A model generated the notes under the pieces. It was given only the letters and a program-made list of their open reading frames with translations. It was not told the origin of the DNA and made no database searches. From Pseudoduganella violaceinigra DSM 15887 (GTDB taxonomy: Bacteria > Pseudomonadota > Gammaproteobacteria > Burkholderiales > Burkholderiaceae_D), in assembly GCF_000425385.1 (NCBI RefSeq), contig NZ_AUDI01000001.1, positions 310,001 to 374,000 on the forward strand: a stretch of DNA of 64,000 bases. Reading direction: 5' to 3'. Positions 8,514 to 18,030 of the stretch are shown here, in pieces. Numbering within the stretch: position 1 is the stretch's first letter; every line of letters begins with the position of its first letter. Position numbers and translations under genes: made by a program.

Positions 8514-11282
8514 TCAATACTTGAAGCGCAGGCCCGCGTAGTACTGCACGCCGTTGGCGTAGAAGCGCGCCGGCTGGTCCTTATTGTAGACGTAGTTCTT
8601 CAGGATCGGATTGTTCAGGTTCTGGCCGCTGAAGGTGAACACCAGGTTTTTCGAGATCTGGTAGTTGAACGACGCCGACAGCTGTCCAATCGCATCCATA
8701 TACAGCGGGGTGCCGCGGTCCTGGGCTGCCAGGAACGAGGAACGCCACGCGTAGCTCACGCGCACATTGAACTTGTCGTTCTCATAGAACGCGCCGATGT
8801 TCGCGGTGGTTTTCGAGGCGCCCAGCATATCGCACGGATCGGCCGAAGTGGACGTCTGCGTGTTCGGGCAGCTGCCGAACTTTTGCTTGGAATCCGCCAG
8901 CGTGACGTTGGCATCCCAGCCGAAGCCCATACCCAGCGGCATCTGCAGGTTCATTTCAACGCCCTTCACGGTCGCATCGACGTTGACCGGCGACGTGATC
9001 ACGTAGTTCGCGAACACCGGCTTGCCGGACTGCTGCGAAGCGCGGCTGTCGATGAAGGTGCCGCTGCTGGTGCCGTAGCCCACGTAGTCCTTCAGGCCCA
9101 TGTAGAACAGGCCGACGGAGGCCAGGGCACGTGGTGCGAAGTACCACTGCAGGGTTGCGTCCAGGTTGTTCGACTTGGTTGGCTTCAGCGCCGCGTTACC
9201 GCCGTTGCCGGTATGGGTTTCATCGGTCAGCGACACGGTGCCGCCCAGTGCGCCGAAATCGGGACGGGTCATGGTGCGCGAGATACCGAAGCGCGCCACC
9301 ACATCCTTGCTGACGTCAACACGCAGGTTGGCGCTTGGCAGGACTTCGGTGCCATTGTTTTCGATACGAGTCTGCTGGACGAACCCACCCCACGGGAAGG
9401 CCGGCAGGTTCTGGCCAGGCAGCTGGTTCGGCAGGATCTGGTAGCCGTTCGATTCGCCTTCGGTGCGCACTACACGCACGCCGGCATTGCCGCTCCACAT
9501 ATCGCCTTCGAACTCGCCCATAGCATAAATCGCCTTGGTTTTTTCCTTGAGGTTGAACATGTCCGGATAGTAGGTGCGGTCCAGGCTGCGGTTCGAGTGA
9601 TCATTACCCCACTGCTGCAGCACGGAACGGTCCAGCTCCCAGACATTACGCGGGAAGTCCCCACCGAGGTCCTTGCCGAAGTCGCTCGGGTAGGTATTGC
9701 CGTTCCAGGCCGGGTTGGTGTTGGCGGTACCCGGTTCGGTATTGGACCATTTTGGACCTTGCGAGACCGCGAAGTTGCTGCGCTTATGGTTGGTACCGCG
9801 CAGGCCGAACTTGATTTCCCGCAGCGGGCCGGCATCCAGCTTGAACGCCGCATCCATCTGGCCGTATGTCTCTTCGTCCTTGGTGGTGGCCGGGCTATAG
9901 CCGAACACCCAGTCCAGGACGGTACCGGTAAACTTGGAGGTATCGACACTCGGGAATTTCACGGTCGCGGGAGAGCCCATGCCGTTCAACTGGTAGCTCA
10001 CGCCGGAGTTGTTCACGTCGCCCTCATACACGCCCTGCGATGGCGTCTCCCCGGTGCCCTTGGTCTTGCCAATGGAAGCGCTCAGGCTCCAATCGTTATT
10101 CGGGCGCCACTTGGCGGCGAGGTCGCCGAACTGGGTCTTGGCGAACGCGCCTTCACGCACGATGTCGTCCACGATACCGTAGCGCAGTGGTTTGGCCACG
10201 GTGCCCTTGTTCGCGAACACGGCGGAAGTCAAGGTGCCGTTGCGCACGGTGTAAGCGTCAGGAACCACATTGCCGCCGATGGCGCCGTTGGCGTTCATGT
10301 CGGACATGTAGTTGCGGTTATAGTTGGATGCTTCCAGCTTGGAGTTGAAGTAAGTCGCTTCCAGCGAGAAGTCGCGGCTAGGCTTGACCTGCAGGCTGAC
10401 CATGCCGCCCTTGCGCTTGCGCTCCTGCTCGAACAGCGAAGAGCCGATCAGGCGCGGGAACCAGACATTGGCCAGGTCCGGTTTGGCCTTGGCCAGGTCG
10501 CTGGTGGGGGAAATCTGGGTCCACTGCAGCAGCTCCTGGCCATCGCGGCGCAGGCTGCGCTTTTCCGAGAACAGCTGGACCAGGGCGCCCAGGGTGCCGG
10601 TCTCGTTTTTCCAGTTGCCCAGCAAAGATATTTGCGGGTCGGTTTTGCCGGCCAGCGTCGAATACACGGCCTGCGCGGAGCCTTCCAGGACCAGCGGTTC
10701 CTTGAAGTCCAGCGGTTTGCGCGTGATCACATCCACGGTACCGGCGGCGCCGCCCTCAACCAGGTCGGCGGTCGGCGATTTGCGCACCACGACTTGGCCC
10801 ACGATTTCGGAAGGCAGCAGAGAATAGGAAGCAGTACGGCCCACGGCGCCGCCCACCTGGTCCAGCACGAACCAGTCGCCGGACGAAATGGCGTGGCCAT
10901 TGATGGTGGTCTGGGTCAGCGAAGGCGCGGTGCCGCGCAGGCTGACGCGGTCGTTTTCGTCGAAACCGCCCGAGCCGGCGGCCGAGGTCGAAATGTTCAC
11001 GCCCGGCAGGCGTTGCAACGAGTCGGCCACGTTCTTGTCCGGCATCTTGCCCACGTCTTCGGCGGTGATCACTTCCACGTTGGCTGCCGCATTGCGCTTC
11101 ACCGACAGCGACTGCTGCAGCGAACCGCGAATACCAGTAACGACCACCACGTTTTCATCTTTGGCCTGTTGCTGTGCGTAGGCTGGCGCTGCCAGGCCCA
11201 ATGCCAGCACGGCGGTCGCGGTGGCGATCGGCGTCAGGACTGTGAAATTACGCGGTTTGACTGCTTCCTGATTGTGTTTCAT
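8514..11282 (-). CDS. TonB-dependent receptor (TIGR01782 type), probable chito-oligosaccharide/GlcNAc uptake
   Basis: The product has 922 residues with signal peptide ending in APAYAQ. A TonB-box-like stretch ENVVVVTGIR is followed by a plug domain (VEVITAEDVGKMPDKNVADSLQRLPGV, then SLRGTAPSLTQTTINGH) and a long beta-barrel ending in an aromatic C-terminus (YYAGLRFKY) typical of BAM substrates. It imports a large or scarce nutrient across the outer membrane using TonB energy. The GH18, NagX-like and divergent GntR/UTRA neighbours point to chitin oligosaccharides or GlcNAc; the substrate is inferred from context. Transcription starts in the shared upstream region with the regulator gene. Confidence 0.92.
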   Translation of the reverse strand: MKHNQEAVKPRNFTVLTPIATATAVLALGLAAPAYAQQQAKDENVVVVTGIRGSLQQSLSVKRNAAANVEVITAEDVGKMPDKNVADSLQRLPGVNISTSAAGSGGFDENDRVSLRGTAPSLTQTTINGHAISSGDWFVLDQVGGAVGRTASYSLLPSEIVGQVVVRKSPTADLVEGGAAGTVDVITRKPLDFKEPLVLEGSAQAVYSTLAGKTDPQISLLGNWKNETGTLGALVQLFSEKRSLRRDGQELLQWTQISPTSDLAKAKPDLANVWFPRLIGSSLFEQERKRKGGMVSLQVKPSRDFSLEATYFNSKLEASNYNRNYMSDMNANGAIGGNVVPDAYTVRNGTLTSAVFANKGTVAKPLRYGIVDDIVREGAFAKTQFGDLAAKWRPNNDWSLSASIGKTKGTGETPSQGVYEGDVNNSGVSYQLNGMGSPATVKFPSVDTSKFTGTVLDWVFGYSPATTKDEETYGQMDAAFKLDAGPLREIKFGLRGTNHKRSNFAVSQGPKWSNTEPGTANTNPAWNGNTYPSDFGKDLGGDFPRNVWELDRSVLQQWGNDHSNRSLDRTYYPDMFNLKEKTKAIYAMGEFEGDMWSGNAGVRVVRTEGESNGYQILPNQLPGQNLPAFPWGGFVQQTRIENNGTEVLPSANLRVDVSKDVVARFGISRTMTRPDFGALGGTVSLTDETHTGNGGNAALKPTKSNNLDATLQWYFAPRALASVGLFYMGLKDYVGYGTSSGTFIDSRASQQSGKPVFANYVITSPVNVDATVKGVEMNLQMPLGMGFGWDANVTLADSKQKFGSCPNTQTSTSADPCDMLGASKTTANIGAFYENDKFNVRVSYAWRSSFLAAQDRGTPLYMDAIGQLSASFNYQISKNLVFTFSGQNLNNPILKNYVYNKDQPARFYANGVQYYAGLRFKY

Positions 11283-11560
11283 TTACTCCCCCAATGGTGT
11301 GGATCCTTGGTGGATCCGGTTTCAACTTTGATAAAACTCCACTACAAAACCAATCGAGCGCCAATATACCCCGATCAAATACCAGAACACTACCAATTTT
11401 CGTATTTTTTTCACATGTTGTACTGAAAAGACATACCACTTCAGCGGGAAAGCCCCGTAGTTGACGCTTTCCTACTGGGGAGCCAGGACAGGCGCGGGTG
11501 CATACCGCTGGCCGCACGGTCTTTTTTTGGTATTATCAGCCGCAAACAAAAGGAGACTAA
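11283..11560. promoter_or_regulatory. Divergent control region between the receptor and the GntR regulator
   Basis: The 278 bases hold both promoters. On the minus strand a TATATT (-10-like) sits near 11363-11368 with no good -35, as expected for a regulated receptor promoter. Half-site-like ATACCA/CTACCA occur 11 bp apart at 11379-11395, and a matching TGGTATTATC lies at 11528-11537 near the regulator start. These repeats are candidate sites for the GntR protein, which autoregulates in many UTRA family loci. A GGATCC-N5-GGATCC repeat lies at about 11301-11316. Operator assignment is inference. Confidence 0.45.
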
Positions 11561-12301
11561 ATGGCATCGCTCGCGCAGATCATGCAAGACCTGGTGCAGA
11601 CCAGTAGCCAACCGCTGTACCAGTTGCTGCAGCGTGCCTTGCGGGAAGCGATCAACCTCCATGTGTTTGGCCCCGACGAAGCGCTGCCTGCGGAACGTGT
11701 GCTGGCGGCCGACCTGGGCATCTCCCGCATCACGGTGCGCAAGGCGATCGACGGCTTGGTGGAAGAGGGACTGCTGGTGCGCCGGCCTGGCTCCGGCAAT
11801 TTCATCAACACCCGTATTGAAAAGAATTTCGCCAAGCTGACCTCCTTTTCGGAGGACATGCGCTCGCGCGGACGCACACCGCGCAGCGTGTGGCTGAAGA
11901 AGGCCGAAGGCACAGTGACGCCGGAAGAGGCTTTGCGGCTGCGCCTCAGCCCCGGCGCGCCGGTGTACCGCTATCACCGCATCCGCTACGCGGACGAGAT
12001 TCCAATGTGCGTGGAGTACGCCACCATCGTGGCCGATGCCTTACCCTCGCTGGAGGCGGTGGACGTTTCGATGTACGAGGCACTGGAGGCGGCCGGCCAC
12101 CGCCCGGTACGCGCGCTGCAGCGCCTGTCCGCCCTGCTGCTGACGGGCGAACAGGCCAAGCTGCTGCAGGCCAAGGAAGGCGACGCCGGCCTGGCCGTCG
12201 AACGCCTCGGCTTCCTGCGCGACGGCCGCGCCGTCGAATTTTGCCGCTCCATTTTCCGCGGCGATATGTACGACTTCGTGGCGGAACTCAGTACACCTTG
12301 A
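11561..12301 (+). CDS. GntR family transcriptional regulator with UTRA effector domain
   Basis: The product has 246 residues with an AAGGAG ribosome site 5 bases before ATG. Residues 15-85 form the winged helix (LPAERVLAADLGISRITVRKAIDGLVEEGLL), followed by the UTRA domain (KLTSFSEDMRSRGRTPRS...) that binds phosphorylated or amino sugars in NagR, DasR and relatives. It is divergent from the TonB receptor operon, so it most likely represses that operon until an amino-sugar phosphate appears. Family is certain; the ligand is inferred from the neighbours. Confidence 0.92.
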   Translation: MASLAQIMQDLVQTSSQPLYQLLQRALREAINLHVFGPDEALPAERVLAADLGISRITVRKAIDGLVEEGLLVRRPGSGNFINTRIEKNFAKLTSFSEDMRSRGRTPRSVWLKKAEGTVTPEEALRLRLSPGAPVYRYHRIRYADEIPMCVEYATIVADALPSLEAVDVSMYEALEAAGHRPVRALQRLSALLLTGEQAKLLQAKEGDAGLAVERLGFLRDGRAVEFCRSIFRGDMYDFVAELSTP

Positions 12302-12307
12302 GCAAGC

Positions 12308-13105
12308 CTAGCGGGGCAGCCAATGCATCAGGCGTTGCTGCTGCGCTGCGTACTGCCCAACGAGGCAGGAACCGATATCGCTCGCCGGCGAGCATTCCGC
12401 GTCGCGCTGCTTGAGCCAGGCGCGCTGGAACACCAGCAGCTTCTTGCGGGAATCCAGCGTGTCGTACCCCAGCTTCATTTCCCGCACCAGCAGGGCCATT
12501 TCCAGGTCGCGTTTTGCCACGACGGGCGTCGTGCAAATGGCGTGTTCCACCTTGGTGCTCGCCTTCGCGCAGTCAAACGAAGGGCCGCCTTCCGGCGGCT
12601 GGAAGCGCGGGGGCGGCGCGAACGGGTCGACTGGCATGGAAACGGCCTTGCCATCGGCCCCGATGAATGTCACGGAGACCAGCTTCAGGCCCTGTTCCGT
12701 CAGCCAGCCGCGCACCGCCCCTTGCGCAGGGGCGGGGAATGCGGATGCGGCAGTGCCTTTGGATCCGAGGCGCAATTCGCCATCGTCATAGCTGGCACCG
12801 ACGCCGGTCCCGGACTGCGTGTCATACCAGAACAGCCCCTTCACCGGGCACGCATGGGATACGCACGCCGAGGCCACCGCATAACGGCCGGCGTTCACCA
12901 GGAACGGGTCCGGCGGCCCGCCCAATCCATCCAGCACATCTTTCGCAAGCGCGGCGGGCACGCTCGCCCTGACAAGGTCCTTGGCGCGCCTATCCCAAAT
13001 AAACCGGTTCGTGGACTGCCCGTCATACGACAAGGGCCAGCTTGCCGGTCCGGCATGGGCGCTACCGGCGAGGACGGCGCACAACACAAATGCCAGCCCG
13101 CGCAT
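12308..13105 (-). CDS. Secreted protein with C-terminal DUF1311 (LprI-like) domain
   Basis: The product has 265 residues with signal peptide (MRGLAFVLCAVLAGSAHA). Residues 175-260 match the DUF1311/LprI-type module: FDCAKASTKVEHAICTT, a central QRAWLKQRDAEC and a closing Cys, the spacing that forms conserved disulfides. LprI of Mycobacterium inhibits lysozyme; most relatives are of unknown role. The N-terminal half is unrecognised. The start codon overlaps the stop of the M16 peptidase gene by one base (TGATG), so the two genes are coupled. Confidence 0.75.
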   Translation of the reverse strand: MRGLAFVLCAVLAGSAHAGPASWPLSYDGQSTNRFIWDRRAKDLVRASVPAALAKDVLDGLGGPPDPFLVNAGRYAVASACVSHACPVKGLFWYDTQSGTGVGASYDDGELRLGSKGTAASAFPAPAQGAVRGWLTEQGLKLVSVTFIGADGKAVSMPVDPFAPPPRFQPPEGGPSFDCAKASTKVEHAICTTPVVAKRDLEMALLVREMKLGYDTLDSRKKLLVFQRAWLKQRDAECSPASDIGSCLVGQYAAQQQRLMHWLPR

Positions 13106-15807
13106 CAGCGTTTCGCCTTCGACGCGTCACTGGCAATCACCACTGCCAGCTTGGCCGGATCAATGTGCTTGCGGAAGGCGGCGCTCACCTGCTCCGCCGT
13201 CAGCGCCTTCAGCTTCACCTCATACTCTTTGCTCCACATGAAGGTCCGATCCAGATAGCGGAAATGCGACCAGGCGCCGGCCATCACATCATCCTTCGAG
13301 CGGTTCTGCACGCGCTGCTGCATCAGGCCCGACTTTGCACCGGCGACTTCGGCTGCGGTAAAGCCGTTTTTCACGGCGCGCTCGAGCTCCTGGCGGATGG
13401 CAGCTTCCAGCTTGGCCATATTCTGCGGGGCGGCGATCGCTTCCACAGTGAAGCCACCGGCATCGTCGCGGTCACCTGCATCGAGCGAGGAACCGCCGCC
13501 GTAGGACAGGCCGTCCTTCTGGCGGATGCGGTCCATCAGGCGCGATTTCAAGCCACCGCTGCCGAAAATGAAGTTCGCCACTTCGAGCGCGGCATAATCC
13601 GCATCGTCCGTGCGCAGCGGGATCGCGATCCGCGCCGCGAACATGCCGTTTTCCTTGTCCTGCGCATCCAGGGTCACGCGCGTAGCCGCCTTTTCCGCAT
13701 GCTTATCCAGGATCGGCGCGTAAGCAGACTTGCTGTGCCAGCCCGCCAGTTCCTCGCCCACCACCTTGAGCAAGTCATCCTTGTCGAAGTCCCCCACCAC
13801 GGACAGCTCGCCATGCGAGGCGCCATAGAAATCGTCATGGTAGGCCTTTACATCGGCCAGTTTCATCGCCTTGACCGCGGCAACCTGCTCATCGAGCGTC
13901 ATCACGCTGCGCGGGTCACCCTTGGGCCAGTGGTCGAAGTACTCGGCCAGCGCGCGGCCCGCCATTGCCTGCGGATCGTTGCGCGAGGCTTCGATGGCAA
14001 CCAGCCACTGCTGGCGCATCTGCTCGAATTCCGCCTCCGGGAAGCTTGCATCCTTCAGCACGTGGGCCACCAGGCGCAGCGCAGCGCCAAGATGCTCGCG
14101 CGTCGTCTCGAAGTGATACAGCGAGCCGGACATCTTGAGCTTCGACATCGCGTCGGCCAGCTGCGCGCGCGAGTACTTGCTGGTGCCGCGCGCCAGCATC
14201 TGGTCCGCAGCCGCCGACAGCATCTGCTTACCAAACTGGTTCTTCTCATCGCCCCAATGCAGGCGCATATCCACCGCCACCGTCTCGCCGCGATTCTTCT
14301 TCGGCAGCAGTGCAAGTTTCAGGCCGCCGAGCTCTTTCAATTCGGTGCGCGCCATGATGTTGTCCTGGCTCGGATCGAAATTCTCCGACGTAAGCGCGCT
14401 GGCCTTGCCCTTGTAATCCTTCAGCAGTTCCGCCGCCGTCGGCGCCGCCCCGATCTCGGCGCGCTGCGGCGCATCGTCGGGAATGAAGATGCCGACCGTG
14501 CGGTTATCGCGTTTCAGATAGCGTCCGGCAGCTTCCGCCACTTGCGCAGACGTGATCGCAGCCAGGCCATCGCGCCCCTGGAACAGCAAACGCCAGTCGC
14601 CCAGCGCGATATGCTCGCTCAGCGCCACACCCACCTGCTGCGGATTGTTCAATGCCTTTTCGATCGAATTGCTGTATTCGCGGCGCGTGCGCTCCATTTC
14701 CTCCTCGGTCGGCGCGGAGCGGGCAAAGCCCTCCACCGCGGCGATCAGTTCATCGCGCACCGGCTCCACCGGCTGCCCCATCTTCACGACGGCGCCAAAT
14801 ACCTGCAGGCTCGGCGCAAATCCCGGCTCGCTCATGGAAAACACCTGCGCCGCCTTGCCGGTTTCAACCAACTGCTTGTGCAGGCGGCCATTCGGCGTAT
14901 CACCCAGCACCTGGCCCGTGAAAGCCAGCGGATCGGCATCGTTATGCAAGCCCGATGGAATCTTGTACCCCACCAGGACGATCTGCACATCGCCCTTGCG
15001 CCGCACCGCATACTGGCGCTCCCCGTCCTGGGTTGGCTCCACGGTCCAGAACTGCGGCAGCTTGCGCTTCGGCTTCGGAATGGCGCCGAAGGTCTTGCTG
15101 ATCCAGGCCAGCGTTTGCGCAGGATCGAACTTGCCCGCCACCAGCAGCACGGCGTTATCCGGCTGGTAGTACGTGTGATAGAAGGCCTGCAGGTTCTCGA
15201 TCTTCACATTCTCGATATCGCTGCGGTTACCGATGGTGGAACGGCCGTAGCTGTGCCAATCATAGGCGATGCTTTCCATGCGCTTGTACAGCACGTCGAA
15301 AGGGTTGTTCTCACCGCTCTCGTACTCGTTGCGTACTACGGTCATCTCGGAATCGAGGTCTTTCTTCGCAATGAAGGACCTGGTCATGCGCTCGGCTTCC
15401 ATATCCAGCGCCCACTTCAGGTTTTCCGGGCTGGCCTGGAATACCTCGTAGTAGTTGGTGCGGTCCATCGACGTGGTGCCGTTGAACTCCATGCCCCGCT
15501 CAGAGAACTGCTGCGGAATATTGCGATGCTTAGGCGCGCCCTTGAACATCAGGTGCTCCAGCAAGTGCGCCATGCCCGTCTCGCCGTAGTTTTCGTGGCG
15601 CGAACCGACCAGATAGGTGACATTCACGGTCACCGTCGGTTTCGAAGCATCGGGGAACAGCAGGACTTTAAGCCCGTTGGGCAGGCGGTATTCGGTAATG
15701 CCTTCGACGGAAGGCCCTTTGGCGACGCCGGCAGGCAGGGTTTGCGCGAACGCAGGAGGGAGGAAACTGGTGGTCAGCAGCAGGGCTGCGACAAGGCGGA
15801 TTTGCAT
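13105..15807 (-). CDS. M16 family zinc metallopeptidase, periplasmic (two-domain, 900 aa)
   Basis: The product has 900 residues with signal peptide ending AFAQ. The inverted zinc motif HxxEH is HLLEH (His81, Glu84, His85), with the third ligand Glu expected in the downstream NEYESGENNP segment. The C-terminal half (from about residue 470) repeats the M16 fold without a zinc motif, as in pitrilysin-like enzymes in which one half is catalytic and the other closes the clamshell. It probably degrades peptides in the periplasm. It is the first gene of a two-gene unit with the DUF1311 protein. Confidence 0.92.
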   Translation of the reverse strand: MQIRLVAALLLTTSFLPPAFAQTLPAGVAKGPSVEGITEYRLPNGLKVLLFPDASKPTVTVNVTYLVGSRHENYGETGMAHLLEHLMFKGAPKHRNIPQQFSERGMEFNGTTSMDRTNYYEVFQASPENLKWALDMEAERMTRSFIAKKDLDSEMTVVRNEYESGENNPFDVLYKRMESIAYDWHSYGRSTIGNRSDIENVKIENLQAFYHTYYQPDNAVLLVAGKFDPAQTLAWISKTFGAIPKPKRKLPQFWTVEPTQDGERQYAVRRKGDVQIVLVGYKIPSGLHNDADPLAFTGQVLGDTPNGRLHKQLVETGKAAQVFSMSEPGFAPSLQVFGAVVKMGQPVEPVRDELIAAVEGFARSAPTEEEMERTRREYSNSIEKALNNPQQVGVALSEHIALGDWRLLFQGRDGLAAITSAQVAEAAGRYLKRDNRTVGIFIPDDAPQRAEIGAAPTAAELLKDYKGKASALTSENFDPSQDNIMARTELKELGGLKLALLPKKNRGETVAVDMRLHWGDEKNQFGKQMLSAAADQMLARGTSKYSRAQLADAMSKLKMSGSLYHFETTREHLGAALRLVAHVLKDASFPEAEFEQMRQQWLVAIEASRNDPQAMAGRALAEYFDHWPKGDPRSVMTLDEQVAAVKAMKLADVKAYHDDFYGASHGELSVVGDFDKDDLLKVVGEELAGWHSKSAYAPILDKHAEKAATRVTLDAQDKENGMFAARIAIPLRTDDADYAALEVANFIFGSGGLKSRLMDRIRQKDGLSYGGGSSLDAGDRDDAGGFTVEAIAAPQNMAKLEAAIRQELERAVKNGFTAAEVAGAKSGLMQQRVQNRSKDDVMAGAWSHFRYLDRTFMWSKEYEVKLKALTAEQVSAAFRKHIDPAKLAVVIASDASKAKR

Positions 15808-15847
15808 AAGGTTCTGCTCTTGTTGGCAAAACCCTATCCTACGATAC

Positions 15848-16153
15848 TTAGGCTTTTTCGTCAGGTAGCAGGCACGCTTCGACGACCTGCAGCTTGTTAT
15901 CCTTGGCGAATTCCTTGACGAAGTTATAAGCCATCGGCTGGATTTCGCGCAGGCCTTCGTTGACGACGACCGCTTTGATGCCGTTTACGACGGTGGGAGT
16001 AACGTAGGGAGAGAACTGCAGGTGGGCATGACGGCCACCAGAGCCTTCCGGGCGAAAGCACGCCAACACACCGGCCAGTCGTTCCGCCCAGTCGCTGGGG
16101 CGGAATTGTTTGCCGTCGGTCGTCAGCCCAAGAATGAAGAACTCGCTGGCCAT
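15848..16153 (-). CDS. DUF3579 domain-containing protein
   Basis: The product has 101 residues. The sequence EFFILGLTTDGKQFRPSDWAERLAGVLACF is the hallmark of DUF3579, a small cytoplasmic protein conserved across Burkholderiales and Neisseriales with no established function. A TATAAT -10 element is visible on the minus strand upstream, near 16187-16192. It stands alone between the M16 peptidase and the CobD/CbiB-like gene. Confidence 0.85.
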   Translation of the reverse strand: MASEFFILGLTTDGKQFRPSDWAERLAGVLACFRPEGSGGRHAHLQFSPYVTPTVVNGIKAVVVNEGLREIQPMAYNFVKEFAKDNKLQVVEACLLPDEKA

Positions 16154-16234
16154 ATACCTGAAACCCGATTGCTGTAAGGAACCCCGGTATTATATCTTAT
16201 AGAAGACTTGAACGGGGTTACGGTTCAGGTCATT

Positions 16235-17194
16235 TTAGCCGAGCCAGACGGCGCCGGACAGCAGCAACAGCAACATCATCCACAGCAACAACGCCCGCCA
16301 GACCAGGCCAACCGTGCTTTGCAGGGCGCGCACGCCCGGCTCATCGCCCGGCAACTGGTCCACTTCCATATCGCTGATGTCGACCGTCGCCGCATCCGAA
16401 GGAATGATCTTGGCCGCGTTTTCATTCGGCGTGCCAAGACGCACGCCCATGGCGCCGCCGCCGGCCGACAGGATGATGCCGATTGCCTCATCCTTCCAGC
16501 GGTGGGCGAAATTGCGCCATGCGTAGATTGCATCCTCAAAATTGCCGACCACGGCGAAGGCCACCGCCGTCAGGCGGGCCGGAATCCAGTCGATCCAGTA
16601 AAAGGCCTTGCTGGCGAACACGCCAAAGGCCTCCTGGCGCATATGCTCCGGTTCATTCCAGGCGCGCGCAAGGTATTCGGAGACGCGGTACAAGATGGCG
16701 CCGCAGGGTCCCAGCGGCATGAGGAACCAGAAAAACACGCCGAAGACATTCCGGTGGGTCGTGACCAGCGCCTTCTCCACGGCGATGCGGGAGATCTCAT
16801 TGACCTCCATGCCGACGGTGTCGATCTTGCACCACTCGGCCAGCAGCGTGCGGGCCTGGTTTTCGTCGCCGGCATTCAACGCCAGCTGGATCGACGTGAA
16901 GTAATGGCTGTAGTGACGGAAGCCCAGCGTGAGATAAATGATCAGCACATTCCAGGCAAAGTGGGCCAGCGACAGGTTATAGCGCTGCAGCAGCCAGGAC
17001 ACCAGGCCAACCGGCAGGGTCAGCGCACCGATCAGCAGGAACCAGCCCATACGGCCATGGCTCGCGTGCCCGGCGTTGAACCACTGTTCCATGCGCACGG
17101 CCAGGCTCTTGATTTCCGCCCAGATCGGGTTGTCCGCTCGCAGGGGCTTCAGCTGTTCGAACAGCAAGGCCACGAGAATGGAAAGAAAAGTCAT
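16235..17194 (-). CDS. CobD/CbiB family membrane protein
   Basis: The product has 319 residues with four to five membrane segments, opening with MTFLSILVALLFEQLKPLR. The central HYSHYFTSIQLALNAGDENQARTLLAEW and the later FYWIDWIPARLTAVAFAVVG match the CobD/CbiB superfamily as annotated in Burkholderiales. True CbiB makes adenosylcobinamide in cobalamin synthesis. No other cobalamin biosynthesis genes are nearby, and this subfamily resembles AmpE as much as CbiB, so a role in B12 is doubtful. Confidence 0.8.
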   Translation of the reverse strand: MTFLSILVALLFEQLKPLRADNPIWAEIKSLAVRMEQWFNAGHASHGRMGWFLLIGALTLPVGLVSWLLQRYNLSLAHFAWNVLIIYLTLGFRHYSHYFTSIQLALNAGDENQARTLLAEWCKIDTVGMEVNEISRIAVEKALVTTHRNVFGVFFWFLMPLGPCGAILYRVSEYLARAWNEPEHMRQEAFGVFASKAFYWIDWIPARLTAVAFAVVGNFEDAIYAWRNFAHRWKDEAIGIILSAGGGAMGVRLGTPNENAAKIIPSDAATVDISDMEVDQLPGDEPGVRALQSTVGLVWRALLLWMMLLLLLSGAVWLG

Positions 17195-17238
17195 CTAAAT
17201 CCTTTGATTAGCAGTACCGCAATGCCCGCTACGATAGC

Positions 17239-17910
17239 TTATGCGCGCAAGAAATGAAACAGGTTGCGCAGCATGCCAGCCGTTGCACCCCAGATAAAAT
17301 AGTTCTGGTATGGCATTGCATAAAAAGTGCGGCGCCCGTTCGGCAACTCAGCCGCCCGGCGCTGGTGATTGGCGCCATCCATCAGGAAATGGAAGGGCAC
17401 CTCGAAGATCTCCGCCACCTCGAACGGGTCGGCCTTCAACGCGAATGGCGGCGTGACCAGGCCGACCACCGGCGTCACGGCATAGCCGGTGCCGGTGTAA
17501 TACAAGGGCAGCGTACCGATCACGTCGACGTAGCGCCGATCGAGGCCAATCTCCTCCTCCGTTTCGCGCAGGGCCGTGTCGATGGCATCGGCATCGGTCG
17601 GCTCGGCGCGGCCGCCGGGGAAGGCCACCTGGCCTGCGTGGTCGTTCAAATGCGCGGTGCGCATTGTCAGCAGCAGGTAGACGCCGTCCTCGCGCAGCAC
17701 CAGCGGCACCAGCACGGAGGCCGGGGTCGGCTCACCCCGATGCAATCCGAGTGACGCATCGGACGGTTCAGGCGTCCATTCCGGCGGTTCGGCAAAGCGC
17801 TGGCGCAACCAGTCCGGCGCAAGGCGTTCAAGCAGCACGGCCGCCTCGCCGGCAATCGCTTCAATCGGCAACTGGCTTGGGTCGAAAGGAGTTTTTGGCA
17901 TACCCGGCAT
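17239..17910 (-). CDS. Nudix CoA pyrophosphatase (NudL type)
   Basis: The product has 223 residues if started at 17910; MPKTPFDP at 17901 is an equally good start. The Nudix box is intact (GGRAEPTDADAIDTALRE followed by TEEEIGL), preceded by the NudL-type LLLTMRTAHLNDHAGQVAFP. These enzymes cut CoA into 3',5'-ADP and 4'-phosphopantetheine with Mg or Mn. The start lies about 120 bases downstream of the rplS stop on the same strand, but a strong terminator lies between, so it is probably transcribed separately. Confidence 0.9.
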   Translation of the reverse strand: MPGMPKTPFDPSQLPIEAIAGEAAVLLERLAPDWLRQRFAEPPEWTPEPSDASLGLHRGEPTPASVLVPLVLREDGVYLLLTMRTAHLNDHAGQVAFPGGRAEPTDADAIDTALRETEEEIGLDRRYVDVIGTLPLYYTGTGYAVTPVVGLVTPPFALKADPFEVAEIFEVPFHFLMDGANHQRRAAELPNGRRTFYAMPYQNYFIWGATAGMLRNLFHFLRA

Positions 17911-17977
17911 TGTACCAACTGGACTGCAGACACGTGGGTCGCGTTCCCGCTGCGCAAACGCCGCGGCAAGTCGTCAA

Positions 17978-18004
17978 ATAAAAAAGGACGCCCGAAGGCG
18001 TCCT
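17978..18004 (-). terminator. Rho-independent terminator of the rpsP-rimM-trmD-rplS operon
   Basis: On the minus strand an 8-bp stem (AGGACGCC / GGCGTCCT) with a four-base loop is followed by a run of U residues. It begins 27 bases after the rplS stop codon. Confidence 0.93.
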
Positions 18005-18030
18005 TTCCGAATCCAATACCGGGGTATGGA

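Noticed and set aside
8883..11426. Long plus-strand frame opposite the TonB receptor
   Set aside because: Antisense shadow of a clear receptor gene, with no recognisable domain.
13042..15918. Long plus-strand frame opposite the M16 peptidase
   Set aside because: Antisense shadow; His/Arg/Leu-rich composition only.
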